Assembly: GCA_002812745.2 (NCBI GenBank) | Contig: NCSJ02000070.1 | Coordinates: forward strand, 91,841-155,840 | From: Scytalidium lignicola | Taxonomy: Eukaryota > Ascomycota > Leotiomycetes | Direction: 5' to 3' | Length of the DNA stretch: 64,000 nucleotides | In this document: positions 35,790-46,743 of the stretch, piece after piece | Layout of the letters: each line of letters opens with the position of its first letter | Position numbering within the stretch: position 1 is the stretch's first letter | Translations under genes and position numbers: made by a program | The notes under the pieces: generated by a model | What the model was told of the DNA's origin: nothing | What the model saw: only the letters and a program-made list of their open reading frames with translations | Database searches by the model: none

Positions 35790-36040
35790 TCAACGCTCCT
35801 CCGCAGCCATCGCAGAACGCTTTTTAGCAACTAGTGTCTCAATTGCAGGTCTCTCGATCAATCTCTTGTTCCAGGCGAAGTAACTAGGGCAGTTCTTCTC
35901 AATCTCCAGTCTTTTAACATCTTCGCCGAAGAACATCGGGGGTCATCAGATCCCAAGTGAGAAGGCCAATAGTACACTTATCACACCAACAAGATAAATC
36001 TCGTCCTTCGCGGTATGGTGCAGCTTACTAGCTTATCTGC
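35790..36040 (-). pseudogene. Glutathione S-transferase C-terminal relic
   Basis: The minus strand from about 35935 to the TGA at 35790 reads FFGEDVKRLEIEKN, YFAWNKRLIERPAIE and VAKKRSAMAAEER, the usual C-terminal helix region of fungal glutathione transferases (compare W-N-x-R-L-x-x-R-P-A). Upstream pieces (DEIYLVG, SLGI, then two stop codons) continue the family pattern in broken frames. The N-terminal thioredoxin-like domain is absent. It is a dead 3' remnant. Confidence 0.6.
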
Positions 36041-36766
36041 CCATGCCGAGTCGTCCGTATTCTTATTTTTATTATTTTTTATTGTTTTTAATTCGGTTTA
36101 GTGTAACAAGAAATTAATTTAATTAATTAAGATTTTTTTTAGTTCGTTTTAGTACAGTATCAAAATGTTTTAACCCCGCTCGCTGGGCGTATCATCCCGC
36201 CCCATCGCCCGTGTGTTCTGTGCCACACATTTGCGAGCTAGCACCTTTTCCAGATTCCTGCAAATAACAGACATTCCCCCCGTTCCTGGGTCCCCAGCAG
36301 AACTGTACTCAACATTTGTCCCTTTAACAACATGGTCAATAAGAGTTGATTCTCTAAAGTGTCATCAAAGTACTTACAATGACTATCAATCTTCTGCATC
36401 AACATACCGGCTGAGCTCTTTGGTATTGAGGGCTCTGATTCCTGCTCAAATCTAACTATAGAGCGTGTTCTACATCACAGATATATAGAACTCTAATTCC
36501 AAAATAAGTAACTCAAATAAGTGAGATATTTGAAATACTGTAACTATTAATAAGTATAAAATTTGAGTTGTATAACTTAGTAAGCTGGAATGCGGGGAAG
36601 TTGGATTTCCGTGACCACACAGCGTTTGGGTTGAAACAAGTGCCAAGAGGCAGCTGAACTCCCATATATAACCATGGCTTCATCCTCGCATCTCTGTGAT
36701 GATGCATAGCATTAAAATCCAGAGGACTTTTTCTCAGTTATTTCGCTTTAAACAATAGGTAAGACG
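36041..36766. other. Intergenic region upstream of the beta-lactamase-like gene
   Basis: No gene. It contains a T-rich, low-complexity stretch near 36060-36150 with AATTAATTAA repeats. Open frames at 36213-36455 and 36513-36707 have no family resemblance. Confidence 0.45.
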
Positions 36767-38198
36767 ATGTCGGTTAAACCTACAATAAAGGAGGTATTCG
36801 AAAATGCCGTCCAGCAGAAAATGATCCCTGGGGCGGTACTTACTGCCCGTGATCGCGCAGGTTGGTTGTCTTTCAGAATTCTGAATACATAATATGATGG
36901 ATGGTGTTTAATCAGCTAATCTGTAATATTGATAGGCAAACTTCGATATTCCGAAACATTTGGTGTTCATTCCCTGAAGACGTCCCAACCCCTCAAACCC
37001 GATGCCGTCTTTTGGCTTGCATCTTGTACCAAGCTGATGGTCACTGTGGCGGCGTTGCAGTGCGTTGAGCGTGGACTGTTTACATTGGATGAAGATTTTA
37101 CACGCATTCTTCCCGAGTGGAAGGATAAGGAGATTCTTGCGGGGTTTGAGGAAGTTGATGGCAAGCAAGAACCGATTTTCCGCAAGAATACAACGCCTAT
37201 TACCCTGCGGTGTGTCACTTGTTATCTCTCATACATGATATCGTAGCTCTCTTGCTGACTGAATTGATAAAGCCACATGCTGTCTCACCAAAGCGGAATC
37301 TCGTATGACCAGTAAGTACTTAAACACGACGTTTTTGATCAATATATATTCATTAATCCTCAGCTTTAATCCTCTCCTCATTCAATATCGTACTCTAGAA
37401 GGCAAATCCTTTGCCTTAGATCGCTCCGGACATGTTACAGTGAACTACAACTACCCACTCATTTTCGCACCAGGAGAATCCTGGAGCTATGGCTCCAATG
37501 TTGACTGGGCCGGCATTGCAATCAGTCGCACAAATAATAATATATCTCTAGAAGAATACATGATAAAGAACATCTGGAAGCCACTCGGCATGAACGACAC
37601 CACATTCCGCCTCAGAGATCGTCCCGATCTCGCTGCCAGGATACCAGACATGAACCAACGTGAGGGGAAGATCGATCCAATGTTCGGGGTCACGCTGAAC
37701 CCGAGCGGCAAAGCTATCCACTCCGACAACCCGGTCTGGAATACAAATCCCGACGATGACTATGGTGGCTGCGGCGGTTATTCCACTGCCCCAGACTTTC
37801 AGAAGCTCCTCGACAGTCTCACGGCAAATGACGGCAAAGTGCTCAACAAAACCACGGTTGATGAGATGTTTAAATCACAGTTGACAGAAGGTGCAAAGCA
37901 AGCCCTTGCTGGCGCTTTAGCTATTCCGCAAGTCAACAATGTACTTGGTGGTGGGTATGGCGGCGGTACCAAGATGAGCTGGGGACTTGGAGGCCTCCTG
38001 AATGAAGATGAGTTAGAAAGTGGGCGTGCGCCGGGAAGTATTTGCTGGTTTGGTCTACCATGTCTGTACTGGTGGATTGATATAAAGAAGGGTGTTTCAG
38101 GCACATATTTCAGCCAGCTGTTTCCTCCAGGCGATCCGCAGTCGAATGAGTTAATGGTTAAGTTTGAAAAATATGTTTATGAGCGTCTTGAGGCCTAG
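36767..38198 (+). CDS. Beta-lactamase/transesterase family protein (class C fold, LovD/EstB-like)
   Basis: Four exons (36767-36860, 36936-37209, 37273-37311, 37364-38198) give 413 residues. The start MSVKPTIKEVFENAVQQK and the phrase IPGAVLTARDRAGKLRYSE fit the family. The nucleophile motif is WLASCTKLMV (SxxK, S-C-T-K); the tyrosine motif is YGSNVDW (YxN). HMLSHQSGISYD spans the tiny third exon, and GLGGLLNEDE and WWIDIKKGVSGTYFSQLFPP are near the C-terminus. Fungal members hydrolyse esters or transfer acyl groups, including LovD in lovastatin synthesis; true beta-lactamase action is unlikely. There is no signal peptide. It precedes the acetoacetate-decarboxylase-like gene in the same direction with about 930 bp between them. 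Confidence 0.92.
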
Positions 38199-39130
38199 TC
38201 AACTTAGATAGTATATTGATCACTCATTTACTCAAGATCTATTCTAAGCAGGGTCATCTTGCCTCGATATCTCAGCCAACCCGATATTAAACTACGCAAA
38301 ATCACTAATCTATAAAGTATATCAATAATTTCCATGATGATTAGTATAACGCATGGTTTGAATTTAGCCATCAGCTAGAAGAGGTAACTTGCTGTTGCAA
38401 AAATATTAAGAGCCACCATGAAGACGTGTGCAGTACGTTCGTGTTTACACTGACACAAGCTAGTTGAGAAAAATACGGAAGGGGTAAGTTGGTGTATTTG
38501 CCGTCTCTAGAACCCGATGTTAGCTTATAAGTATAGCGGACATGGATAATCAGAGACTATATCCGTTCTGCGACTTGCAGTAGTTTCAATAGTACTAGTA
38601 GGCTGCTCAAACTGAGTACACGGATCGAGCGGAGAACGGCAATACCCAGAAAGAGAATAAACTGTTAACATAACTTGCCAAGCTTTCTCTCGAACTAGTT
38701 GGCTAATTTGTGCCTTTTACTACTCCACGATATCACTGCTACCGGTGATTGGAGGGGTTTGATGGCTTATTCACACAGAGCTTTGCTTAGACCCGCGGAT
38801 CCGATTTCATGGAAACGAGCATCATCACCCAAAGCGAGGTCTGGGGACAGGTCTGGGGGACAGCAGCAACACCGACTTAGACTTGTTTAAAGCGCCTTTC
38901 ATTTTGGCCTCACCCCGCCTTCCCCTCTTCTCCACACCTTGCGTTGGGGGCTTCTCCTCTAGCTACATTCGTGCCGTATCTCGCAAGTAGTAGCTGACTC
39001 CGATGGGAATATAAATATACCGCCAACTTCAGTTCAATCTCTAGCACTCATGTCTTTTTTCAGTCGGTGACTGAGACCTATTTCCATTTTATACTCACAG
39101 AAAGGAGGAGATACAGACTTTGACTCCAAC
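38199..39130. other. Intergenic region upstream of the acetoacetate-decarboxylase-like gene
   Basis: No gene. A G/C-rich stretch near 38800-38880 and a TATAAATATA-like sequence near 39010 precede the next start. The open frame at 38699-38890 is not supported. Confidence 0.45.
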
Positions 39131-39928
39131 ATGATCATCAAACCATCTACCTCTGACAATAAGATGAAGTTCGGAACACTCAAGACTAAAACGGTTGAAA
39201 TAATGCCAGTGTATGGGCCTTCGTACTCCGAGACCATCTGCTCATTCTCGGACCTCCAGGCGTTGCGAATCTCATACCGTACTTCGGCTGAGACTGTTAA
39301 GCATCTTATCCCCGAGGAGCTGCAAATTGAGGACGAGCCGCTTGTGACTCAGTCCCTATTCAACTGGGGATTTAGCAGCATTGGGGCGTATACGGAGTCT
39401 ATGACAGAAATCGAGGTTATATACAAAGGCAAGAAGCACGATTACGCGGTTGAGTTAGTTCTGGACAACGAGGGTGCCATTTTCCTGGGCCGCGAAAAGT
39501 ACGGTATGCCAAAGGTCACTGGCAAGGTAGTCTTTGATCCAGCAGCCACTTCACCAGCTCCCTCAGGCTACCTTGAGGGACATATTGAGCGGCCTTATGG
39601 CAGTCGAATTGCACACTTCACGTTTCGTCCAACGGAGAAGGTTCACGGTGTCCGAACTCTACCTCTGCCTGAGAAAGCGGTACTTGCCCTGCGTGTTATC
39701 CCTAACCCCATAATTGGACAGCCGCCGTCCCTCCGCGAGTTCGTCGCCCTGTACCTCAACATCGCCGAGGCTGAGGTGTGGAATGGGGTTGGCTCGGTCA
39801 AGTTCACTGGCGCCTCTAACTTCAGCGCTGCACATAAGTTCCCGATCGTGCGATATGAAAGGTCTGTCTTTCTTCGCCATGCACAAGCCTTTTTAGGCCC
39901 GGACCCAGAGGTTCACCAACTGAAGTAA
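39131..39928 (+). CDS. Acetoacetate decarboxylase-like protein
   Basis: A single exon encodes 265 residues; an in-frame ATG at 39164 could also be used. The features are LRISYRTSAETVKHLIPEEL, the central FLGREKYGMPKVTGKVVFD and the C-terminal LREFVALYLNIAEAEVWNGVG. In bacterial acetoacetate decarboxylase the Schiff-base lysine lies in a GFPK-type motif; GMPK here would supply it, so a lysine-based decarboxylase or a related beta-keto-acid or retro-aldol enzyme is plausible. Many fungal members sit in metabolic clusters with unknown reactions. No leader or membrane segment is seen. Neighbours are the transesterase-like gene upstream and a worn aldehyde-dehydrogenase fragment downstream. Confidence 0.9.
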   Translation: MIIKPSTSDNKMKFGTLKTKTVEIMPVYGPSYSETICSFSDLQALRISYRTSAETVKHLIPEELQIEDEPLVTQSLFNWGFSSIGAYTESMTEIEVIYKGKKHDYAVELVLDNEGAIFLGREKYGMPKVTGKVVFDPAATSPAPSGYLEGHIERPYGSRIAHFTFRPTEKVHGVRTLPLPEKAVLALRVIPNPIIGQPPSLREFVALYLNIAEAEVWNGVGSVKFTGASNFSAAHKFPIVRYERSVFLRHAQAFLGPDPEVHQLK

Positions 39929-40499
39929 GCAGAGTGGGGTATAGCAGGAGGGTTCATTATGTGTGATGTTTGTTACTACTGCTTTTCATCATACGAAAAC
40001 AGCGTTGAAGGAGAAATTTCCATAGGTTGTTTCTAGGATTGGGGTTCAACTTCAAAACTAAGCCAATAATTTGAATACAAATATTTTGATTACTTTTGCT
40101 CTAACAAGATTGAGATTACAAATGGACAGTGTTATATTTAGTTGGCGTATCCTTAGATGGGTATTCTGGTATTCTTCCTATAGTGCACCCAGCTATTGTT
40201 AATCGAAATCCCATAGTATATGCCAAGCAAAACACATGCTATTGTATAACTATGACGATCTGGCGCTATAAGGGACCCACTAGATGGAATGGCTAGGTCG
40301 TCACAATGCTATGTCTAGACGCTAATCTCAAATCCCTATAAAGTCCGCGGCGGTTATCCCTACTTCTAAGGACCGCACACCGCGCTAAACTTTCGGCGAT
40401 ACTGTATTATTATTATTATTATTATTAGACCAGACATGACATTTCCCCACACCCGCGGCGATTGTGGCTGACCGGATAATCGAAATCTATCGTCGATTT
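39929..40499. other. Intergenic region with an ATT microsatellite
   Basis: No gene. A run of ATT (eight units) lies at about 40405-40428. The rest shows no structure. Confidence 0.5.
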
Positions 40500-40640
40500 A
40501 ACTGGCCTAATCAATCAGTTTACCCATTTCAGGTGTAATGAGCTGGGCATTATGCTCGATATTCTCTTCCAGAAGTCCCACTCGTCAGACACGGAACGGG
40601 GTTCGGAGATTGAAATCGGTGGAGGCGGAGCGTCAATTGA
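40500..40640 (-). pseudogene. Aldehyde dehydrogenase fragment
   Basis: Read on the minus strand the segment encodes LLEENIEHNAQLITPEMGKL then ID and a TAG, where the intact enzyme at 33.5-34.9 kb has LLKQNAEQHAQLITLETGKLIDQA. The stop replaces the Gln codon, as CAG to TAG. Nucleotide similarity to 34.69-34.82 kb is visible over about 130 bases; beyond that it fades. It is a relic of a second aldehyde dehydrogenase gene. Confidence 0.7.
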
Positions 40641-41194
40641 CGATAAGATCAGCTCTGATGGAATTTAAAATCCCATGAGGTGTTAACGGCGTATTCCCCG
40701 GCGGCGTTAAAATAAAGTGGCTGTGGAGACAAGCCGCGGCGATAAATACAACCTTGGCTAGTCATGTTTGGCGGTATTGGGGCTTGCACCAGAGCTATAA
40801 GCACTATACCGGATCTGAATGGTATCGTTGAGTTAGGCTAGTGGCAATGTTGGCTTGCTCCACCAGCTTGTACATGGGGTATTTTTGGGAGAACGACAAG
40901 GCGAGGAAACTGCAAGATTTTCAGACAGATTTCTCCCCATACAGTTAGTCTATGACAGCCGCTAGTTCTTTGCTGGCCTATCTGTACTTCAGAGCGATCT
41001 GCCGCTGTGCTGAGATATTCCAAGTCCAGGGGGCTTACGGTTGTGATATATGGTGGGTTTCTGATATTTATAGAATCGGTGTGGACTAGCCCTGAATTCT
41101 AGGTTTGCTATCTACATGGATATTCCCTCTTGAAAGGAACAACAGCATTGCGTCCGATATATGGCAAGCCCCATTTCAAATTACACGCCCGGGT
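40641..41194. other. Intergenic region downstream of the regulator gene
   Basis: No supported gene. The minus-strand frame 40838-41023 has no recognisable domain. Confidence 0.4.
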
Positions 41195-43356
41195 TCACCT
41201 CCATTCTATTTCCATCTGATTCATCGCGTTCCAAAAAGTGTCCTTGTCAAATTCACCCTGGAACTCTTGAACATTGCTTGAATCGTGCAGCTGTTCAGGT
41301 TGTTGAGTGCTAGGGACACATACGTCCAAAGGCGGGTTGACTGTGTCAAGGTGACCGACAAAACAGCTATCGGCATCCAGAGCATGGCCTGGATTCAACA
41401 TTTGATCCAACTCTCGTATACTTATCGGTAAGCTTGTACTCGAAGGTGACGTTTTGGGTGTCATTGCTACTTTTTGGAGACGATCAAAGAGTGCTTGCAG
41501 CACACTTATGGCCGCCCTGCCCAAGGGATTGAGATTTACTGTATTTTCGAATTCGGTAATGACCAGCCTAACGTTCTGCACAGCCTCCTCGAAATGTCTA
41601 GGACTCTCCGTGGGATAAAGCGTATAAATTGCAGCGACAGTTACAGCTGCGTCAAATGTACTAAAAAAATGTAAGAAATTTTGATATTGCTGGGTCCTGA
41701 GATCGAGAAACGCCTTTCCCTGTACTCGAAGGATGTTAAGCCCAGCATTTAGAGCCTGAACACGGCTTTTTGATATTGTGAAAAGATATGACCTGTGGAG
41801 TGCGAGAACAGCGAACCAAACCATAGTCTCCACTGAACCACGAGCCTCGGGCAGCCACAAACAGTCTTTATGGCGGTCAAAGCTCTTGTTTAGATTCTCC
41901 ATCCATAGATATGATGGCAAATGCTCTCTGAACTCTATAATTTGATCGTGCACCTCCCGGATTTTATTGAAATCTCTACACTTTGTGTTTTCTTTCTGGA
42001 GCATGTCGGCTCTGACCAAAAACATAGTTATGTTGCGATTGAATAGTTGAACAGTCAAAGGCGTTGGGATGTCGGATGCGCTCCTTGAAAAATCTGGAAT
42101 CTGAGCTCGATTGCAAGCTGCTGGTAAGTCAATAGGCGGGATGGTTTGTAGATCCGTCAGACATATCCGCATTGGCCTACCTAACATTGTAGACATGTGA
42201 GCATCCCAGAGACAGAGATTGAGCCACCTAGGCAGGAATTTAGTCCCAGTTGTACGGTGATAGATTTGTGAAAAAACTTACGTCCTCCTGCAAACTTCGG
42301 TGTGCCAAAAGTCTCGAACAGTATTTCTAGATATGCTCGATGGTTGACAAGAATTATCTAGATGCCATCCCAGAACCCGTGCATCTTTAATCGCGTGACC
42401 AAGCGAGTCCCAGCTCTCAACAACCATCCCTTTAGTCTTCAAAAACAGAGTTCTCAGGAATTTGGCCTGAATGGATACTTTTGAAATATCTTCTTTTCCT
42501 AGCAGGGATCCAAGATCGGCACCAGTGTCGCTGTAATCATTTGCCACATCGTCCAACAGCATCCCCGCTTTGTACTTGAGGCACTCCAGAGATTTGTCAT
42601 AGTCGGGAAGCCTGTATAGAAGGGATAATGCCAATAACTGGAAGAGAAGAGCCGGGAAGAAGCGGATGTCTGCGGTAATAGTCTGTGGCCCGTCGTTAAG
42701 CTGAGAGAATGAAAGCGCATCCCAATCCTTCCTCTGTTCATCGAAAGTATCACGATCGAGGGGATTGTACTGCCAGTTGATTTCATTAAAGAACGTGGCA
42801 GAAAGTTTATCAATGACCGCTGCCGGAGGTAACTGACGAATCGATGCCTTTTACCAGTCGGAAAGGTTTCCACGCTGTGTCACTCGCGGTAACACGTTGC
42901 CAAAAGACATCGGGCCAGTGGCATCAATTTTTTTGAACATACCTAGAGATGTGTGACAGTTCAACTCGGAGAATCCAAAGATGCTAAGCTGACTTGCAGT
43001 ATCAGATCTGGCCGTATTTTTGGCAACCGCCATATTCGATTCTTGCATTTTCACGACAGTCTCTCCCCACCGATTCTTACCTGGCGGGAACATTTCGTAA
43101 TGACACTTGGACTGGAAGACTAGGAGCTCAGCTCGGCAACATATTTAAGGGTAGATTAGCATACTTCCTTTCCGCGTATTATACAATTCGAGCACGGCTT
43201 CCCTCGATCACACTGCATGTCCTTGGTTAGCATGACAACGAGGTCCAGACAAACGCTACTTGCCTTGTGCTTACGACGATGACAGTTAACACAGGATGTG
43301 ACAGCCCTCGCTCTCGTTCTCCTTTGCCGCCCCTCCCTCTCAACAGGACTTGCCAT
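41195..43356 (-). CDS. Zn2Cys6 transcription factor, possibly interrupted by a nonsense codon
   Basis: The start at 43356 (alternative 43377) gives a basic leader and TSCVNCHRRKHK. A 51-base intron with a GC donor (GCAAGTAG ... CATGCAG, 43263-43213) joins this to CDRGKPCSNCIIRGKE, and the next exon supplies SKCHYE, completing the zinc cluster. The body is a fungal_trans domain: LSLLYRLPDYDKSLECLKY, RVLGWHLD, then across another intron RTWLNLCLWDAHMSTMLGRP. It ends NQMEIEWR. Oddly, a TAA at 42850-42852 lies in frame between GNLSDW and KASIRQLPP, with no convincing intron to remove it; CAA to TAA would explain it. If real, the protein is truncated before its regulatory domain. It neighbours the aldo-keto reductase and would be a candidate second cluster regulator. 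Confidence 0.75.
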
Positions 43357-44630
43357 ATGATTCTTGGTACAAGGCATATGGTAGAGAATGTCAGGCAAGC
43401 ACCTTAGATGAGAAGCAGTGGTTTTGCTGGTAGGGAGATCCAAGGAGCGTCGCTCTGCTGAACGCAACCAGTGATAAAAATGCTGCTAAAAGGGTCAATT
43501 GATATCTCATGAGTTATCAGATACGAAGGCAGAGTGTCCGTCGCTCTCTTAAATGACCGAAAGGCTGTAGTCTGACTGAGATATAATCGGCCATCTAATG
43601 TAATTGATCAAGGTTTAAAGGATGGCAGAGTAATCTGGATGCCGCATAAAGCGGGGTAAATCAAGTCTCTTAAGCTTCGGAGATTCAGGTTACCCGTAGG
43701 ACGTTGTACTGTGGTACAGCGGTGGAGTATCCATATAGCACCAGTAACGGGGATCCCATGCACTAATAGCCTTGTCCATATTAGGTAGTAAACCTTATGA
43801 CCTTTGGACAAACGAATCCAACAAATCTTAGCAGTTGTAAGGATTGATACCTAGTATGGATAAGACATTTATTAGGACCCTTGCTAGTGCTATATGAGTA
43901 TTTCGCCACTGTACCTCCGTATATGACATTGATAAATGCCGAGAGGACAGAGGTAATAGGATATGGAAAATGCGGAGAAATCAGAATATTAGAATTTGGA
44001 ATCATACTAGGACTAGCTCAAGATTGCTGGTACGGTGCAAAGAAATGACCAGGGCTTGTATCGATATAATTTGCTCGCTGGAAGCTGCTAACCTGGATTA
44101 AGCACCCGGCTTGGACTGTCGGCATTTACAGTAAAAGGTGATTTTGGCTGGAAACTCGGAGCGCAGCAGAAACACCACAATTAACTATTTGCCTGGTTAG
44201 CAGCCACGTTGTTGACTACGGAGGTACAGCGGTTAAGTATTTATATAGCAACTACTACAGCATTGTCTCTCCAAGTTATGCCCCGTGGTTTGCTTAGACC
44301 CTAGTGTTGTGAGTTTACTCTTTCAAAATATACCTAAATGAGATTATAAGGTCCATGCAGTCCACGTTCAAAATCACGATGCTTTTCTAATGCTTGTCTA
44401 TTCCTTGCTTTTAGTTCTTATTTTGACACGGAAGTGATAAGTCTTTAGGGAAGACAATGGTGGTAAGGGAGACCCCCCTGCACACCATTCTTGTCCAAAT
44501 AAGCAGTAAAACCGTACCTATTTCATTGCAGATAATACCAATAGCAGAGCCTCAACTCCGCCTGCGACAGTCAGCCAGGATAAGAAAATTCACTTGTATT
44601 CTCGTTACTAAGCAGAGGGAGACATAAATC
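43357..44630. other. Intergenic region with a dispersed repeat
   Basis: No supported gene. Two related stretches, at 43708-43760 and 44217-44270, share GGTACAGCGG, then AGTAT and ATATAGCA, and resemble the reverse strand of 48629-48672. Frames at 43608-43811 and 43781-44005 overlap the repeat and have no domain. Confidence 0.45.
44217..44270. repeat. Dispersed repeat TACGGAGGTACAGCGGTTAA
   Basis: The 44217 copy reads TACGGAGGTACAGCGGTTAA then GTATTTATATAGCA. Related copies are at 43708 (same strand) and 48672-48629 (opposite strand). The short core TACGGAGGTAC or close forms also occurs near 51107 and in the foldback arm at 4740. It is probably a terminus of a MITE-like family, but no full element was delimited. 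Confidence 0.4.
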
Positions 44631-45810
44631 TTAAAACACAGGTGCAGGAAGCTCCTCTTTAACAGTTTGCCACATATCTTCAGCAGCCTTCACAATCACC
44701 TCTGGCAATGGACCTAGTTTACACATCTCAACGTTCCCTTTCAATTGATTTACCTTTGTTGCACCAAGAATAAGTGTATCTGGTTCTTTTAATGCTGAAT
44801 GATGGATCAACCACCTCAGTGACGCCTCAGTTGATGTTATCCCATGATCCTGGGAGATTTCATAGAATGCTCTCATAGCAGCGTGGATTGCGGGCTTATC
44901 AAATGTCTTGGGATATAGAGGGAAGTTTCCTTCGCCCCAACGACCTCTTGATAAGTCTACCTTAGGGTCTAGGATGGAGACTTTGCCTGTCAGGAAGCCG
45001 CCCGCAAGAGGACTAATAGAAGGAGAATATCAATACCATACGTATGGAATAGTTAGAATATGACAGTTTGATAATATGAAATACGTACCCAAAAGCATAA
45101 AATACTATGCCGTGCTCTCTCAACAGGGGAAACATCTGCTCAACATGTCTGTTTAGAAGATTATATTCGGCTTGGTACACGCTCGGTTTCTTGTATCCCT
45201 TCTCCTCGCATATAGTAAGGAACTCTTCCATTTGTGCTCTGCTATAATTGCAAAGTCCAATCTGTTCAACTCTCAGCCGCTTGCGTGTAGAATTTTCATA
45301 AACACGATAGAACAAAAGCTTACCGCTGCACATTTTCCAGCGCGGTAGTGTTTGTCGTACGCACGTGCGGTCTCCTCAGCTGGTGTTATGGGATCTGGGC
45401 CATGTGAATAGAGAATGTTCACCTGGGTTATGTATTTAATAAACCAAGAGTATAGTTTTTAACCTAATATATCTGATAAATACCTCATTTGTCCCCAGCA
45501 ATTCCAAGCTCTTTTTTACACTAGCAGCGATATTTTCCTCGGTCAAGTGACCAGCACCATTATCACCCGTCACAAGAATCTTCGTATCGATGGTAAACCC
45601 TTTTCCTACAGCTTTACTCTGACCGAGTAATGTTTCCGCTACCCACTTTGCCCCAGGAGGATATGAGGCCGCCGAGTCAAGCTGCGTAAGTCCGAGAGCT
45701 GAAAGTTCCGGCAACAGCTCGTTCACCTCCGACGGCGTAGTCCATGAGTGTGATATCTTGCCTTCACCGATGCCACCAGCTCCGAAGATCAGTCTTATTC
45801 CATTAGACAT
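44631..45810 (-). CDS. Aldo-keto reductase (AKR7-like)
   Basis: Four exons are apparent. Exon 1 begins MSNGIRLIFGAGGIGEGKIS and contains LDSAASYP, supplying the catalytic Asp and Tyr. The lysine is in DTKILV and the histidine in VNILYSHGPDPITP across the first intron. Then IGLCNYSRAQMEEFL, YQAEYNLLNRHVEQMFPLL and, across the last intron, YAFGPLAGGFLTGKVS, followed by LILGATKVNQLKGNVE, the cofactor-binding end. These soluble NADPH enzymes reduce aldehydes and ketones; the nearest known group is aflatoxin-aldehyde reductases. It would act with the aldehyde dehydrogenase and acetoacetate-decarboxylase-like enzyme on carbonyl intermediates, an inference from proximity. The intron between the second and third exons (near 45320) has an uncertain acceptor. 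Confidence 0.9.
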
Positions 45811-46743
45811 TGGCGAGATTTTGGGAGCGATTCGCTCTGGATAGAGGATTATATTGGAGAGAGCGTGTTATTGTTACTTAAAAATGCAGACAGACAAAGA
45901 TAAGGAAAACCCCTCAAAGTTGGTGTATTACGTAAATAGGTGTTAATAGTTAACTAACTTACCATTATTATATCACGTAAATATAAGCCCCTAACCTTGC
46001 ACAAAGGATGAAGTAAGCACTTCATTCCTTTCTACCCCTCATATTAGAGACATACAATATGTATAGCGATATTAAACAAACCACCATACGTAAACCATGA
46101 GATGGAGTTACTCGGAAAGNTTTTTTCTTGAAAAGTAAGGACACCTTGCACAAACTACATGAACATGGCAAGACTATTATCTATATATATACCTTAGATG
46201 CCTCCTATTGTAATTATATCGCCTAATGAAATGCTTTTCAATAAAGCGCCCAATTATACAATTGAATCCTATTTATATGAGGAGATACACAGAAGTATCT
46301 GTTTTCAGTTAAAATCCAGTCCATAGCTGTAATGCGAATATGTATAATTCAATAAATCTGAGATAATGACAGGTGAGAAGACTTAGCTTTGAGTACAAAT
46401 AGCAAGCGTCAAATGTTATTATTTTAAAAATCAAGCCTGCAAACGGTTAATAACTGCTTTTACNTTTTTCGTGTGTATTATATAGTGTAGTCTAGCGAGT
46501 TCTGTTATATTGAAGATATAGATATATCTAGTTGAAATAGTGAAAATCTTTCATCATTCTTTTAGGAAAAGCAATGCTCTGCACTCCTGGTGTACCCAAT
46601 CCCCATTTTAAGGAAAGAAAGACTTCAGGGATCTTCTACACAATCTAAATAAGAAGCTTGATCATGCAAAGAGAGATACAATAAATTTAATCAATGATAT
46701 CTTGCGTCTACAACAAAACCCAACCGAAAAAATATAGTTGTGT
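45811..46743. other. Intergenic, AT-rich
   Basis: No gene. Two ambiguous bases occur at poly-T runs (46120, 46464). It includes the aldo-keto reductase promoter and the 3' region of the flavoprotein gene. Confidence 0.45.

Noticed and set aside
36767..38198. Antibiotic-resistance beta-lactamase
   Set aside because: SxxK and YxN motifs are shared by fungal esterases and acyltransferases of the same fold; the gene has four fungal exons and no secretion leader.
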